From: Chimonanthus salicifolius
Taxonomy: Eukaryota; Streptophyta; Magnoliopsida; Laurales; Calycanthaceae
Direction of reading: 5' to 3'
Length of the DNA stretch: 64,000 nucleotides
NCBI GenBank assembly: GCA_013350335.1
Contig: CM023540.1
Location: 868,001 to 932,000, forward strand
A program made the translations under genes and the position numbers. Under the pieces are notes generated by a model. The model was not told the origin of the DNA, searched no databases, and saw nothing but the letters and a program-made list of their open reading frames with translations. This document shows positions 37,622 through 48,796 of this stretch, piece by piece. Position 1 is the stretch's first letter. Each line of letters opens with the position of its first letter.

Positions 37622-38549
37622 AACGCCCCGCCCTTTTTCACTCATTTTTTCCCGTAAATTCAGAGTATATTTTTTTTTTATATAGCAGAGTAGAGTGATA
37701 GTGCGCGGGATATCACAACACGACCTAAGTCTGAACTTCCAACGTCCGACCCTTAACTGGCCAACCCTATGTGTGCATGGACTCAGTCAACTAAAATGGT
37801 TCACACACAGCAATATCAACTTGCGGAATAAATATCATAACCTGCGGAATCATAACCTCAAAATGCGGAATCATAATAGAACTAAGTTCTATTCCATTCA
37901 GATAACAAAGTACGTCAAGTCCTTAATCATTATTAAAACATCATAATCATCAAATTTAACATCCATCCATCTAAGTTATTACATTCCAAAATCCAAATAC
38001 TCAAATACAAGTTCATGAGTAACTTTATTCAAAACATGTAAAATAAGTCTTCCAAGCTCCTATGCCTGGTCCGTCTTACGTTCATCGTTCCCCTGATTAC
38101 CTCGATCATCAACTAGGGTAGAAGTAGGGCGTTAGAACAATGCGCCCAGTAGGTATTCCAATTACGGCTAACACATGGTTAGTACAAAACATATATTATA
38201 ACATAATATATAAAACCCGGTAAAATCCATGCCATGCAATGATGACAAATATGCAATGAGTCCCACCCATCACATGTACATAAATGTACCCATCACATAG
38301 GTTTTCCGGATGCCCCAGGTGGAGTGTTGACCCTTCGGTTTCTTCTTGATGGAAAAACACATCAAGGTACACCACATAGGTTTATCGGACGCCCCGACGG
38401 AGTGTGGACCCTCCGGTTACCAAATCCTTCACCCCATGCCATGCATGAGATACCAATGAAACACATCCTATTTTAATAACATAAATATAGCATTTAGAAT
38501 CACCTTTTGAAACATAATCAATCCATGCTATTTAAACAAGGTAAACATA
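37619..38549 (-). mobile_element. Truncated LTR (3' end only)
   Basis: On the minus strand it ends GGCGGGGCGTTACA at 37619. It includes the acceptor-like segment and the duplicated ACACTCCGTC block, and is very close to 35450-36377. It breaks off near 38549, where Gypsy pol starts on the opposite strand, so the junction is a rearrangement. Confidence 0.85.
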
Positions 38550-39360
38550 GACATTAGTACAAAAACTGTCGACATCATTCACTATTGTATCCCCCGTCGG
38601 AGACAGATCATTGGGACTTATATGCACAGCAGTGAATACGGAACTTGTTGGACTCAGATTTGAGTTCAATTATTGTAATGCCCGCCCCTTTTCACCAAAA
38701 TCAGAGTCTATTTTTTTTTTTTTTGAAGAGTGACAAAGGGCGCGAACGTCACGACGCGAGTTAAGTCTGAGCTTCTAAAGCACGGCCCTTAACTGGCCAA
38801 CCCTACGTGTGCGTGGAACGAAGTCCACGGAGAACGGTTCACACGTAGAAGTAAGCATCGGGGAACATTTAAACCAAGTGCGGAAAATTATAATAAAGTC
38901 TAACCTACAAGTCCTTAGATAGCAGGGAAGTTACATTCATTCAATCACCAAACATCCTCAAAATCATAATGTCCAAAGTAATTTCCAAAACATAGCAAGT
39001 AATCTAACTTATTACATTCCGACAAGCTAAATTATTCAAAATACATTTCCAGGATAAAACTTAAATAGACTGAGTAGCTCATTTCCCCTAAGCTCCTAAG
39101 CTTGGCTCCCGTCTCGTCCTTCGTCTCCGCCATCTCCTGTGTCATCAGCTAGGGTAGAAGTAGGGCATTAGACAATGCGCCCAGTAGGACTCCGAGTAGG
39201 GCTAACACATGGATTAATGATAACAAGCATACAGATAATCATCTAATGAAAACTAGAAAGTGAATGCCATGCCATGGGTGTCTTATGTCATGTATCCCAC
39301 CCATCATCCTTACTATCATGATGCCATATCCCCCTTGACAGAAAAAACCTCGTCAAGACA

Positions 39361-39615
39361 TAACCAATCACACTGTATCCCCCTTGACTGCAAAGCACTC
39401 ATCAAGGTAACATCAACACAAGTATCCCCCTTGACGGCAAAGCACTCATCAAGGTAACATCAACACAAGTATCCCCCTTGACGGCAAAGCACTCATCAAG
39501 GTAACATCAACACAAGTATTCCCCTTGACGGCAAAGCACTCATCAAGGTAACATCAACACAAGTATTCCCCTTGACGGCAAAGCACTCATCAAGGTAACA
39601 TCAACACAAGTATCC
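39361..39615 (-). repeat. Tandem repeat of about 47 bp, about five copies
   Basis: A TCCCCCTTGACGGCAAAGCA and CTCATCAAGGTAACATCAAC unit repeats nearly exactly five times. A first, more diverged copy lies at 39325-39360. It takes the place of the ACACTCCGTC duplication found in other LTRs and is related to the repeat at 4736-4892. Confidence 0.9.
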
Positions 39616-42384
39616 CCCTGTCATATCCCTCCCATGCCATGCATGAGATGTAGATGCCATATGCCATGTAATATATGTAAATCATAGTCATAAAACCCAT
39701 CTTAAAATAATCCCATGATTATCAAAATAAATCAAAGGAAACTCATCACATAATACCAAAATCCAAACCCATCTTAAAAACAAACCATATAATTTCCAAA
39801 ATAATTCAAAGAAACCATTACTCAATCCATGGCTTACAAAAAGGTAGGAATCCTACCGAATACCGGCTAGCGTCCTCTTTCGTTTCCGTCCGATAATCCG
39901 GTCACCGATCACGCACCGCTTGCGATGTCCGGTACCTTATTATACATTACCAAATTAGTCCATATCTTATCCATGATCAAGTCCCTAAATCATGCCTTAG
40001 TGGGGTTCGGCCATACACCATGGCCGAACCTCACTATCTAGGTTTTGTGGGTCCCATTTAGTCTATCAAATATTTAAATCACATGGGTCTAAAAATCAGC
40101 CACCCTAGGCTTTATTAATCACACATAAGGTTAATACTTAGAGCCCCTAAGTCCATGGTCCTCTCCCATGGAGTTCTTGAATTTGGCCATTAATTACGGT
40201 TTTGCCACTACCTCTTCTCCATGGTTAATCAATCATTCACCCTTGCCTAACTAAGTTCATAATTGATCCACACACTTAAGTCCATTAGTGACCCCTTTAA
40301 TCATGCCATAATATCATTAAAACAACCCTTTTTCTTAACTTAACCTACATTAATTAGCCACATACATAAACCCTTTCTTAGCCCATGAAAATGACTTATT
40401 ATTGAATCATCATTCTTAGCCATATCTTGGGTCCATAATTGACCCATCACCCATATCACAAGATCATTTACATCAACCATTTAATTTAACCTAAACTCCA
40501 TTCATTTCAATATATACACACACATTAGTCTTAGTCCTTAATTGGTTCACAAAATGGGTCCATTGATGTCTCATTAAGCATAACATAACAACACTAGAAA
40601 TTAGCCATTTAAACACTCTAATCCTCATTCATTTCTCACATACATCATACCAAAATTTATCCATAAGTTTACCCACAAATGGGTCATGGGTTTTATTAAA
40701 ATCAGCCCCTTTAATTCAACCTAATCCCCATTTTTCCTTGGGTCTTTTTCACCACATTTAGATCCATAATAAGCCCTCCCATGAGGAGGTTCACATCATA
40801 CAATTTAAATCATCAATTTTGATCATCACTTGATACATTTTTGGGTCCATTAATGACCCCTTTAATCATGACCTATTCCCCATTAATTTAAACACACACA
40901 TAAGTCCAACTATGAGGGATTTTAACTCATAAATTTAAATCATCCTTCCTTAATCATCATGGAATACATTTTGGTCCATTAGTTTAACAATAACTCCCAT
41001 TTATTTTTTTCATGGTTCCAAAACACCAAATTCATCCCAATCTCCCCATTGAAATCACTTAGCCACCTTCCATGATTTCCTTCACTAAAAACCCCTTAAA
41101 ATTTACAAACCTTTGACCCCTTTTAAGCCTCCAATTTATTAGTACATTATTCCATACCTTCCATCCTTCCAAACCCATTTAAATTTACAAACACATAACC
41201 CTAAAAACTCCATTAAAGATCCTTAATTACCTACAATTAACCATTAAAATCTTAAAACCCTAAATCATCCATGGCTTCCATTATCTATAAACCCTAATAA
41301 TTCACTTAAACACCTACCATTTTTGAGGTCATTAACATCATTCACATCTCCCATGCATTTCCTCATTTAAACCCCTTTAAAATTATCACCACATTTAATC
41401 ATTAAAACCCCAAAATTCCAAATCATTCTTCCATGATTTTAACCCTAAAAATCCCATTACAATTCCTTTAAAAATTACTACATTCAATCATTAAAACCCT
41501 AACAATCATAAATTACCCTCCATGGCTTAAATAATTGAAATACCTAATGTCCTTAACCCATTTATTTTTTCTTAACCCTAATTTATCCACTTTGTCCATT
41601 TTTCATTTCATCTTTTGAATGGATTTTAAATCCAAGGCCATGATAGTTTTGGCCACATTAAATCCAAGAAATGGACCCATTTCTAAACCTTAAAAAAAAA
41701 ATCCAATCTCTTGTTTGGAAAAATACTTACAATCCGTCGTCTCCTCCTATTTTCGCCACTCCCGTCGGCTTCCTTAGCCTCCTTTCTCCTTCCTCTTGAT
41801 CTTTGGTCCTCCAAGATGCTTGATCAACTGGTGAAAACCTCCAAGCTTGGGTTTGGCCATGATAGGGTCTAATTTGAGAGAGAGAAGGGAGGAGAAGATG
41901 GAGATAAATAACCCAAGGTCTTGATCTTGGAGTGATGAGCCCAAGCTTACACCTTTCTCCTCTCCTTTCTTCCAAGCTCTTCTTCTTCTTCCTCTTGGTT
42001 TTCTTCCTCTCCTTTTCCTTGGGTGTGGGACGGTGGTGGAGAACAAGAGAGGGAGAGAGTGAAATGAGATTGTTGGAGTGGAGAGAATGAGATGAAAAGT
42101 CATCTCATCTCTTCGTTATCTAGAATACACTCCACATTAACTCCACCCACCAACCCATGGGATATTTTCATTTTTTTGCTTTATGCTTTATACTTTATGG
42201 TGGTGGTTGAGATAACCACCACCCTAGCCAACGTTTGTATGCTTGGAATGAGATGGTTTTGGTCTCCCCTCTTTGACCCTTTTGACCACCTTTATGATTA
42301 TTTAAACATTTAATTAATTAGATAATTAGGTTAAGTTAATTCCCATTTAATTTAATTCCATTAAATTTCTTCCATAAAATCCAC

Positions 42385-42461
42385 CCATGGTTGACCAAGT
42401 CAACCATGGTGGCCGGCCCCACCAATTCTTGGTCCACACGCCACCTCACTTAGTGAGGTGG
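42385..42461 (-). promoter_or_regulatory. Inverted TTGAC palindrome and CCACCTCA palindrome in U3
   Basis: Same two palindromes as at 10952-11029, here as a single set. They lie about 400-470 bp from the LTR start, upstream of the presumed leader. Confidence 0.55.
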
Positions 42462-42856
42462 AGGTGGGTCCCAATTGGCCACATCACCTTGGCTTAATTC
42501 AAATTAACTTAGGTGATTTAAATTTAATTTAACCCATTCCAACTAATTGGATCATCATTGGGGCCATGGCCCAATTACATTCACCCTTACCCATTTACCT
42601 TAGGGCTTACACCATCTTGATCTATTGGGTCCCAAATGGGTATTGGGCCCAATTTGACCATCCTTGGCCCAATTGACCATCATTGACCCCTTAAATGAAT
42701 TTAAATCCAATCCATAGTCCATTGGGCCATACTTGGGCCTTTGTCCAAATTTTGGTCCATTTACCATTTATTCCATCAAATTTCCCATTTCCACCATTAA
42801 AAATAAATAATAACCACATATTTATTGATTTAAAAATTTCGGGCCACTACAATTAT

Positions 42857-44014
42857 TTGGTGCTTGATATGTCAGAATATGATATTATTTTTGGCATGGA
42901 TTGGTTAGCTAGCTTTAAGGCTAACATTGATTGTTATCGTCGCAGGGTGACATTTTGGTCGCCCGAGGAAAAACAACATGTGGTGCGTACTGATAAACAA
43001 AGCAGACTGCATGAAGGGTTGAATTATCTGGTATTGAACATCATTAAAATCAACAAGGCACCGATGGTTAAACTTCAGGAAATAGTAAGGGACTATGTAG
43101 ACATTTTTCCAAAGGAACTCCCTAGTTGGCCTCCCATGAGGGAGATTAATTTTGAAATCAAGCAGTATCCTAGAGCTGCACTAGTGTCATTACCACATTA
43201 CCAGATGGTACCAGCAGAGATGTCCAAGTTAAAGAAGCAGATTGATGAACTGCTCAGATTGGGGTGCATTCGGAATAATACATTGGCTTGGGGAGCTCCA
43301 GTTTTATTTGTAAAGAAGAAGGATGGTTCACTCCGTATGTGTGTAGATTACCGAAAACTGAACCAGCTGACGGTCAGAAATAAGTACCCACTACCCAGAA
43401 TCGATGATTTATTTGATCAACTTAAAGGTTCCAATCATTTTTCTAAGATTGACTTGATGTCCGGATATCATCAAATCTGGGTTAGGGAGGAGGACATAGA
43501 GAAGACAGCCTTCAGAACGCGGTATGGACTATATGAATTTGTAGTCACGCCGTCTGGACTCACCAATGCACCGGCTGTGTACATGGATTTAATGAACATG
43601 ATCTTCCGTCCTTATTTGGACCAATTTGTTATTGTATTCATTGATGATATTTTGATTTATTCCAAGACACATGAAGAACATGTTGAGAACCTGAGAATAG
43701 TTCTGGACACCTTGAGGAATAACAAACTATATGCAAAAGCCAAGTAAATGTGAATGTTGGCTATTGAGGTCAAGTTTTTGGGACATGTTATATCAGAAGA
43801 AGGTATAGCCGTGGACCCGGCAAAGATAAAGGCAGTAAGAGACTGGAAAGCGCCAAAGAATGTGACCGAAATCCGTAGTTTCTTGGGATTGGCAGGTTAT
43901 AACAGGAAATTTATCATGGACTTTCTAAAATTGCATCACCACTTACTCGACTCACTCAAAAAGGAGACAAATATGAATGGTCAGATTTGTGCAACCAGAG
44001 GTTTGAAGAGCTGA
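42857..44014 (+). pseudogene. Gypsy reverse transcriptase region
   Basis: After the protease end ([15 protein letters not shown]), RT shows the expected order: [56 protein letters not shown], and the catalytic [10 protein letters not shown] at about 43640-43670. Near 43740-43760 the frame hits TAA (43745) and TGA (43751). The expected KCEFW-type segment is readable there in the +1 frame (KCECW), so two indels compensate, and the original frame resumes with [14 protein letters not shown]. The open frame 42695-43747 starts inside the solo LTR; its first 54 or so codons are LTR sequence, not pol. Confidence 0.9.
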
Positions 44015-44440
44015 AGAAGAGACTTAACACTGCTCCTATCCTAATTTTGCCGGAAAGAGGCAAGTGTTATGAGGTATAGTGCGATGCTTCAGGAGAGGGA
44101 CTGGGGTGTATACTCAGTCAAAGTAATCGTGTGGTGGCTTATGGCTCAAGATAGTTGAAAATTCACGAACGTCTTTATCCTACACATGATCTGGAACTAG
44201 CCGCAGTGGTCTTCGCTCTCAAAAGCTGGAGACATTATCTTTATGGCGAGAAATTTGAAGTGTTTTCAGATTATAAGAGCTTGAAATATTTGTTTGATCA
44301 GAAAGAGATCAACTTGAGGCAGCGCAGATGGATGGAATATTTGGCGGATTATGAGTTTGCACTCCATTATCACCCTGGCAAGGAGAACAAAGTGGCAGAT
44401 GCCCTCAGCCGTTTATCACATGCATCAGTGGCATGTTTGA
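44015..44440 (+). pseudogene. Gypsy RNase H region
   Basis: CDASGEGLG (44080-44106) holds the first catalytic Asp. [20 protein letters not shown] has the Glu. [15 protein letters not shown] and [15 protein letters not shown] close the domain. A TAG at 44153-44155 and a frame change near 43990 break it. The role is removal of the RNA strand during reverse transcription. The reading goes on to about 44545, then the minisatellite begins in place of integrase. Confidence 0.88.
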
Positions 44441-44545
44441 TCAAGATAGAATGGGAGATGCTGAATACCATTCGAGAGTTTAAACTTTACCTCAATAACT
44501 ATGGGACTATATACAATTTGATCATACGGTCCAACATGGTTACCA

Positions 44546-46988
44546 AGATTGAACAAATTAGATAAGCTGGTCAAACTGGAGAAATTGGACAGATTGGACC
44601 ATCTAGACAAACATGACAAACTAGGCAAACTTGAAGAACTGAACAAAGTGGAGAAACTGAACAAACAATACAAAGTGTCTAAACTGGACCAACTCGACAA
44701 AGTCGACAAACTGGACCAACTGGAGAAACTAGGCAAATTGAACAAACTCTACAAAGTGGAAGAATTGTACAAAGTGAACAAAGTGGATAAACTGGACTAA
44801 CAAGACAAATTGGACGAATTTGACAAAATGGACAAACTTGTCAAAGTCGACAAATTGGTCAAAGTAAAGAAACTGGACAAAGTGGATAAAAAGGAATAAC
44901 TGGAGGGACGGAGTGGACAAATTAGATAAACTGGACAAACTGGACAGACTAGAGTAACTGGGCATACTGAAAAAAGTGGACAAATTGGACGAACTGGACA
45001 AAAATGATGAATAGGAAATATTGGACAATCTCGATCAACTTGACAAACTTGACAAAAAGGACAAATTGGACGAACTGGACAAATGTGGTCAAATTGGACG
45101 ATTTGGAAAAAGTTGATAAACTTGAGAAAATGGACAAACTATAGAAAGAGGGCAAACTGAAAAAGTGGACTAACTGGACAAATTGGATGAATAGGACGAA
45201 TTGGACAAACTGTACGAACTGGACAAATTAGATAAAAAGGACAAACTGGACGAACAGGACAAAGTGGACAAAATGAACGAATTGCAAAGAGTGGACAAAT
45301 TTGTCAAAGTGGACAAACTGAAAAACTAGTCAACCTGGACGAACAGGACAAATTGGATTAATTGAATAATGTGGACAAATTGGAAAAACTAGTCAAACAG
45401 GATGACCATGACAAAGTGGACAAACTGTACGAATTGATCAAAGTGGACAAGCTGGACATAGTGGACAAAGTGGGCAAACTGGATAAAGTAGGCGAAGTGG
45501 ACAAATAAGACAAACTGCACAAATTGAACAAAATGGACAAACTGGACAAAGTAGACAAACTTGACGAATTGAACAAAGTGGAGAAACTGGACAAACTGTA
45601 CAAAGTGGCTAAACTAGACCAACTCGACAAAGTGGACAAACTGGACCAACTGGAGAAACTAGGAGAATTGAACAAACTCTACAAAGTGGAAGAATTGTAC
45701 AAAGTGGACAAAGTGGATAAAGTGGACTAACTAGACAATATGGACGAACTTGACAAACTGGACAAACTTGTCAAAGTCGACAAATTTGTCAAACTGGAGA
45801 AACTGGACAAAGTGGATAAAAAGGAATAACTGGACGGACGGAGTGGACAAATTAGATAAACTGGACAAACTAGAGTAACTGGACATACTGAAAAAAGTGG
45901 ACAAATTGGACGAAGTTGACAAACTGGACCAACTGGACAAAAATGATGATCAGGAAATATTGGACAATCTTGATCAACTTGATAAACTTGACAAACAGGA
46001 CAAACTGGACAAAAGTGGACAAACTGGACGAATTGGAAAAAGTAGATAAATTTGACAAAGTGGACGAACTGTGGAAAGAGGGAAACCTGAAAAAGTGGAT
46101 ACAGTGGACTAACTAGACAAATTGGACGAATAGGACGAATTGGACGAACTGGACAAATTAGATTAAAAGGACAAACTGGATGAACAGGACAAAGTGAACA
46201 AAATGAACGAATTGCAAAAAGTGGACAAATTTGTCAAAGTGGACAAACTGGAAAACTACTCAAACTGGACGAACAGGACAAACTAGATTAATTGAATAAT
46301 GTGGACAATTTGGAAAAACTAGTCAAACAGGACGACCATGACAAAGTGGACAAACTGTACGAATTGATCAAAGTGGACAAACTGGACATAGTGGACAAAG
46401 TGGGCAAACTGGATAAAGTAAACGAAGTGGACAAATAAGACAAACTGGACAAACTGAACAAAATGGACCAACTGGACAAACTAGACGAATTGGACAAATT
46501 AGATAAACTGGTCAAACTGGAGAAATTGGACAGACTGGACCATCTAGACAAACTTGACAAACTAGACAAACTTGACGAACTGAACAAAGTGGAGAAACTG
46601 GACAAACTCTACAAAGTGGCTAAACTGGACCAACTCGACAAAGTGGACAAAATGGACCAACTGGAGAAACTAGGCGAATTGAACAAACTCTACAAAGTGG
46701 AAGAATTGTACAAAGTGGATAAAGTGGACTAACTAGACAAACTGGACGAATTTGACAAACTGGGCAAACTTGTCAAAGTTGACAAATTTGTCAAAGTGGA
46801 GAAATTGGACAAAGTGGATAAAAAGGAATAACTGGATGGATGGAGTGGACAAATTAGCTAAACTAGACAAACTGGACAGACTGGACCAACTGGACAAAAA
46901 TGATGAATAGGAAATATTGGACAATCAGGATCAACTTGATAAACTTGACAAACAGGACAAACTGGACCAACTGGACATACTGAAAAAA
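44546..46988 (+). repeat. 9-bp minisatellite, block 1, with a higher-order repeat of about 0.95 kb
   Basis: The basic unit is AAACTGGAC with variants AAAGTGGAC, AAATTGGAC, GAACTGGAC and AAACTAGAC. Larger blocks repeat: GAACAAAGTGGAGAAACTG at 44641, 45571 and about 46582; a GGACGGAGTGGACAAATTAG-like mark at about 44903, 45834 and 46840; GATGAATAGGAAATATTGG-like at about 45006, 45945 and 46903. Since the unit is a multiple of 3, it gives open frames rich in KLDK on plus and in SLS/FVQ on minus. Confidence 0.95.
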
Positions 46989-47101
46989 GTTGTTAAAGTT
47001 GTTTTGTCTTTGGAAGGTTGTGTCTACAAAAAGTCCTTTTACTTTGTGTGCTGTCCTCCCTTGGTCGGAAGAGAGGTTATCCATTGTGCCCTTGCTCTAT
47101 C

Positions 47102-47111
47102 TTTATAAGGA
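47102..47111 (+). promoter_or_regulatory. Pararetrovirus TATA box
   Basis: CTTTATAAGGAGCTCTGTGT aligns with TATATAAGGAGCTTTGTATT of the minus copy (54731-54740). Its place ahead of the leader fits the pregenomic RNA promoter. Upstream of it both copies share a TTGGTCG(G/A)AAGAGA word. Confidence 0.65.
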
Positions 47112-47221
47112 GCTCTGTGTTTTCATTTTAGATCATCGACATTTGAAATCAAAATATAGAAGCTGTAAGTGTGAGCTTGTAAGTCTGAAGTGTGCTAGTT
47201 ATTTGTGTGACGAAATTCCAA

Positions 47222-47446
47222 CATGATTTATTAGACAAAGAATTTCTCATCAGAGTGGATGCTAAAGCAGCAAAAGAAATTCTAGAAAAAGATGTCAAAA
47301 ATCTTGTCTCTAAGCAAATATTTGCTAGATGGCAAGCCATTTTTTCAGTTTTTGAATTTAAAATTGAATTTATTAATGGAAATTCTAACTCTCTCCCTGA
47401 CTTTCTTACTAGAGAATTTCTTCAGGGACGACAAAATGGCAAGTAG
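47222..47446 (+). pseudogene. Pararetrovirus ORF1 C-terminal end (RNase H)
   Basis: The frame contains FLIRVDAKAAKEILEKDV, SKQIFARWQAIFS and SNSLPDFLTREFLQG, the closing part of the caulimovirid RNase H domain. It ends at TAG 47444-47446, overlapping the ORF2 start. RT and the first RNase H residues are missing because leader sequence is joined directly upstream. Confidence 0.85.
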
Positions 47447-48755
47447 CTCTTCCCCATTCATGCAGAAAAAAGGGCAAAAGAAATTGGCAGATCAAGAAGA
47501 AAGCCAAAAGGGTTTTACTCCAACAAAAGACCGAAGTCAATCAAAATTATATCTTTACACTGGTAACAAAATCCTTGTTACTTCAGATTGTCTTATGGAA
47601 AAAAGATCTGTAGAAGATAATGTTTATTTTCTCTTTGGGAAGGGGCTTCATTATTATTCCCCTGATAAAAGGAAAACCAGAGATTGGTATCTCAATATTT
47701 TACATCAGACGAAAAGTGTCCTCATCTTCCACAATAAGAATGCAAATGGTATCATCACTTATTCAAAGTTCACTATTCTCAAAATCCTTACTGAGGAAGA
47801 TTGGGATGGTCCCTTGTACATGACAAAATCAGTCCAATTATACAATTCGACTGAGTTCTTTAATTATTGGGATTATATTGATGCCTAGAAATTTACTTTG
47901 ATGTGGCAAAATCGCCAGTATAGTCATTCCTGGTTCATCAGATTCAAAGAAAAAAGGCCTGATGTCACTCCCATTCGTCGTAATTTCCCATCCTGGTTTC
48001 TCTTCACTTGGTGGTCATATTTTGGTGCTTCTCAGAAAATCCTTCCTGATAATTTTCGTTATTTGTTTATTAAGTTTTCTCAAGTTGAAGAAAAGGTTCT
48101 ATGTGAAGCCATCAATATGCTTCGATTCTTTGCTAAATTTCATATCCTTTATATTTTCCAATGGAAGTTTGAAGTAAAAAAGGATTTATATGGTTTACCA
48201 TCTCTTTATCAGACTTTTTACCAAAAGTGGTGGCCTAAGATTGAAAATGATACTTATGAGAGAATCCTGAATCAAATCTCTCCTCCTGTTAAAGAAGAAA
48301 TTCCTCTTCCTGAAGAAAAGCCTTTTGAGAATGAAATGGTCATGGCTGATCTCTTGGCCAAAAAGATTGCCAAAGAAATTGCTTGAGAAAAATCTCCTGA
48401 GCCAATGGACATGTCTGTTGACTCCGTCAATTTTGAAGAAAAGATTAAACAAATTTTAGAAGAGTATCTCCCAAAGAAAAAGGTTGGTGATCATGATTGG
48501 GATAGTAATCATGATCTAGAAGAAAATCTTGATGATGAAGTTGTGCCCCTTGAAGATCTCCATCCCCGATGGGACCCTGACTCTCATGTTAATCCCGGTG
48601 GCTCAGTTACAGATTATCTTCGTGGTGGAAAGTTTTGGTATTCTTCAGCAAAAGACAAAGGAAAAGAAAAAGAAGTCGAAAAGGAATCTCGGTTAGCTGA
48701 ATTATTTCGTAAATATTCTGCTAAAGCAAAAGAATTAATGAAAAAGAAGCTTTGA
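47436..48755 (+). pseudogene. Pararetrovirus ORF2, full length with two premature stops
   Basis: ATG at 47436 overlaps the ORF1 stop by 11 nt. One frame runs 440 codons to the TGA at 48753-48755 with stops only at 47886-47888 (TAG) and 48384-48386 (TGA), and no frameshift. The length and the position after RT-RNase H fit the second ORF of florendoviruses, whose function is unknown. Visible parts: a lysine-rich start, an aromatic-rich centre (SWFLFTWWSYFG, KWWPKI), an acidic segment (48400-48560) and a lysine/glutamate-rich coiled-coil-like end (48650-48755). The last 170 nt recur inverted at 50225-50425. Confidence 0.75.
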
Positions 48756-48796
48756 GATAGAGATGATTCCTGTCATTATAGATCCTGTTGTTCTTA

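Larger units (their letters stand above)
38674..42851 (-). mobile_element. Solo LTR, TGTAGTGGCC type
   Basis: On the minus strand it starts TGTAGTGGCCCG (42851) and ends GGGCATTACA (38674). The perfect duplication ATTAT lies at 38669-38673 and 42852-42856. Length is 4,178 bp. It holds the TTGAC palindrome (42385-42409), CCACCTCA palindrome (42441-42461), a CT/AG-rich leader-like zone (41870-42110), donor-like GTAAGT (41725-41730, minus), only one clear palindrome (40000-40034), a 47-bp tandem repeat and an acceptor-like site near 39133. The 40.1-41.6 kb part is AT-rich, with no other structure seen. Confidence 0.95.
38550..44545 (+). pseudogene. Ty3/Gypsy pol (protease, RT, RNase H), split by a solo LTR
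   Basis: Pol coding sequence runs 38550-38673 and 42857-44545, interrupted by the LTR 38674-42851 and its ATTAT duplication. Across the insertion the frame stays open: a VNTELVGL segment before it and [15 protein letters not shown] after it, the C-terminal end of the aspartic protease domain. RT and RNase H follow. The active-site half of protease and gag are missing on the left, and integrase is replaced by the minisatellite on the right. RT motifs resemble chromoviruses of the Tekay/Del type; this lineage call is from memory of motif style only. Confidence 0.9.
46989..48796 (+). mobile_element. Endogenous pararetrovirus fragment (promoter, RNase H end, ORF2)
   Basis: In order: a promoter/leader piece (46989 to about 47215) homologous to 54.6-54.87 kb on the minus strand; a direct jump to the end of ORF1 (RNase H); and ORF2. 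Most of ORF1 is deleted. The right end stops at GATCCTGT, a few bases before where the primer site lies in the minus copy (50199-50211). Minisatellite flanks both sides. Confidence 0.85.

Noticed and set aside
41727..42313. Possible host gene fragments at 41727-42313 (Arg/Lys-rich minus ORFs, plus ORF at 42092)
   Set aside because: The region is the leader/U3 part of the solo LTR 38674-42851, with counterparts at 10136-10546 and 62372-62778.
42695..42850. N-terminal 54 residues of the 350-residue ORF as part of pol
   Set aside because: This stretch is the 5' end of the minus-strand solo LTR; pol sequence starts after the ATTAT duplication at 42852-42856.
44425..46732. Many ORFs of 60-105 residues rich in KLDK, or on the minus strand in SLS and FVQ, as possible repeat proteins
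   Set aside because: They follow directly from the 9-bp repeat in several frames and on both strands, start at arbitrary ATGs, and have no flanking coding structure.
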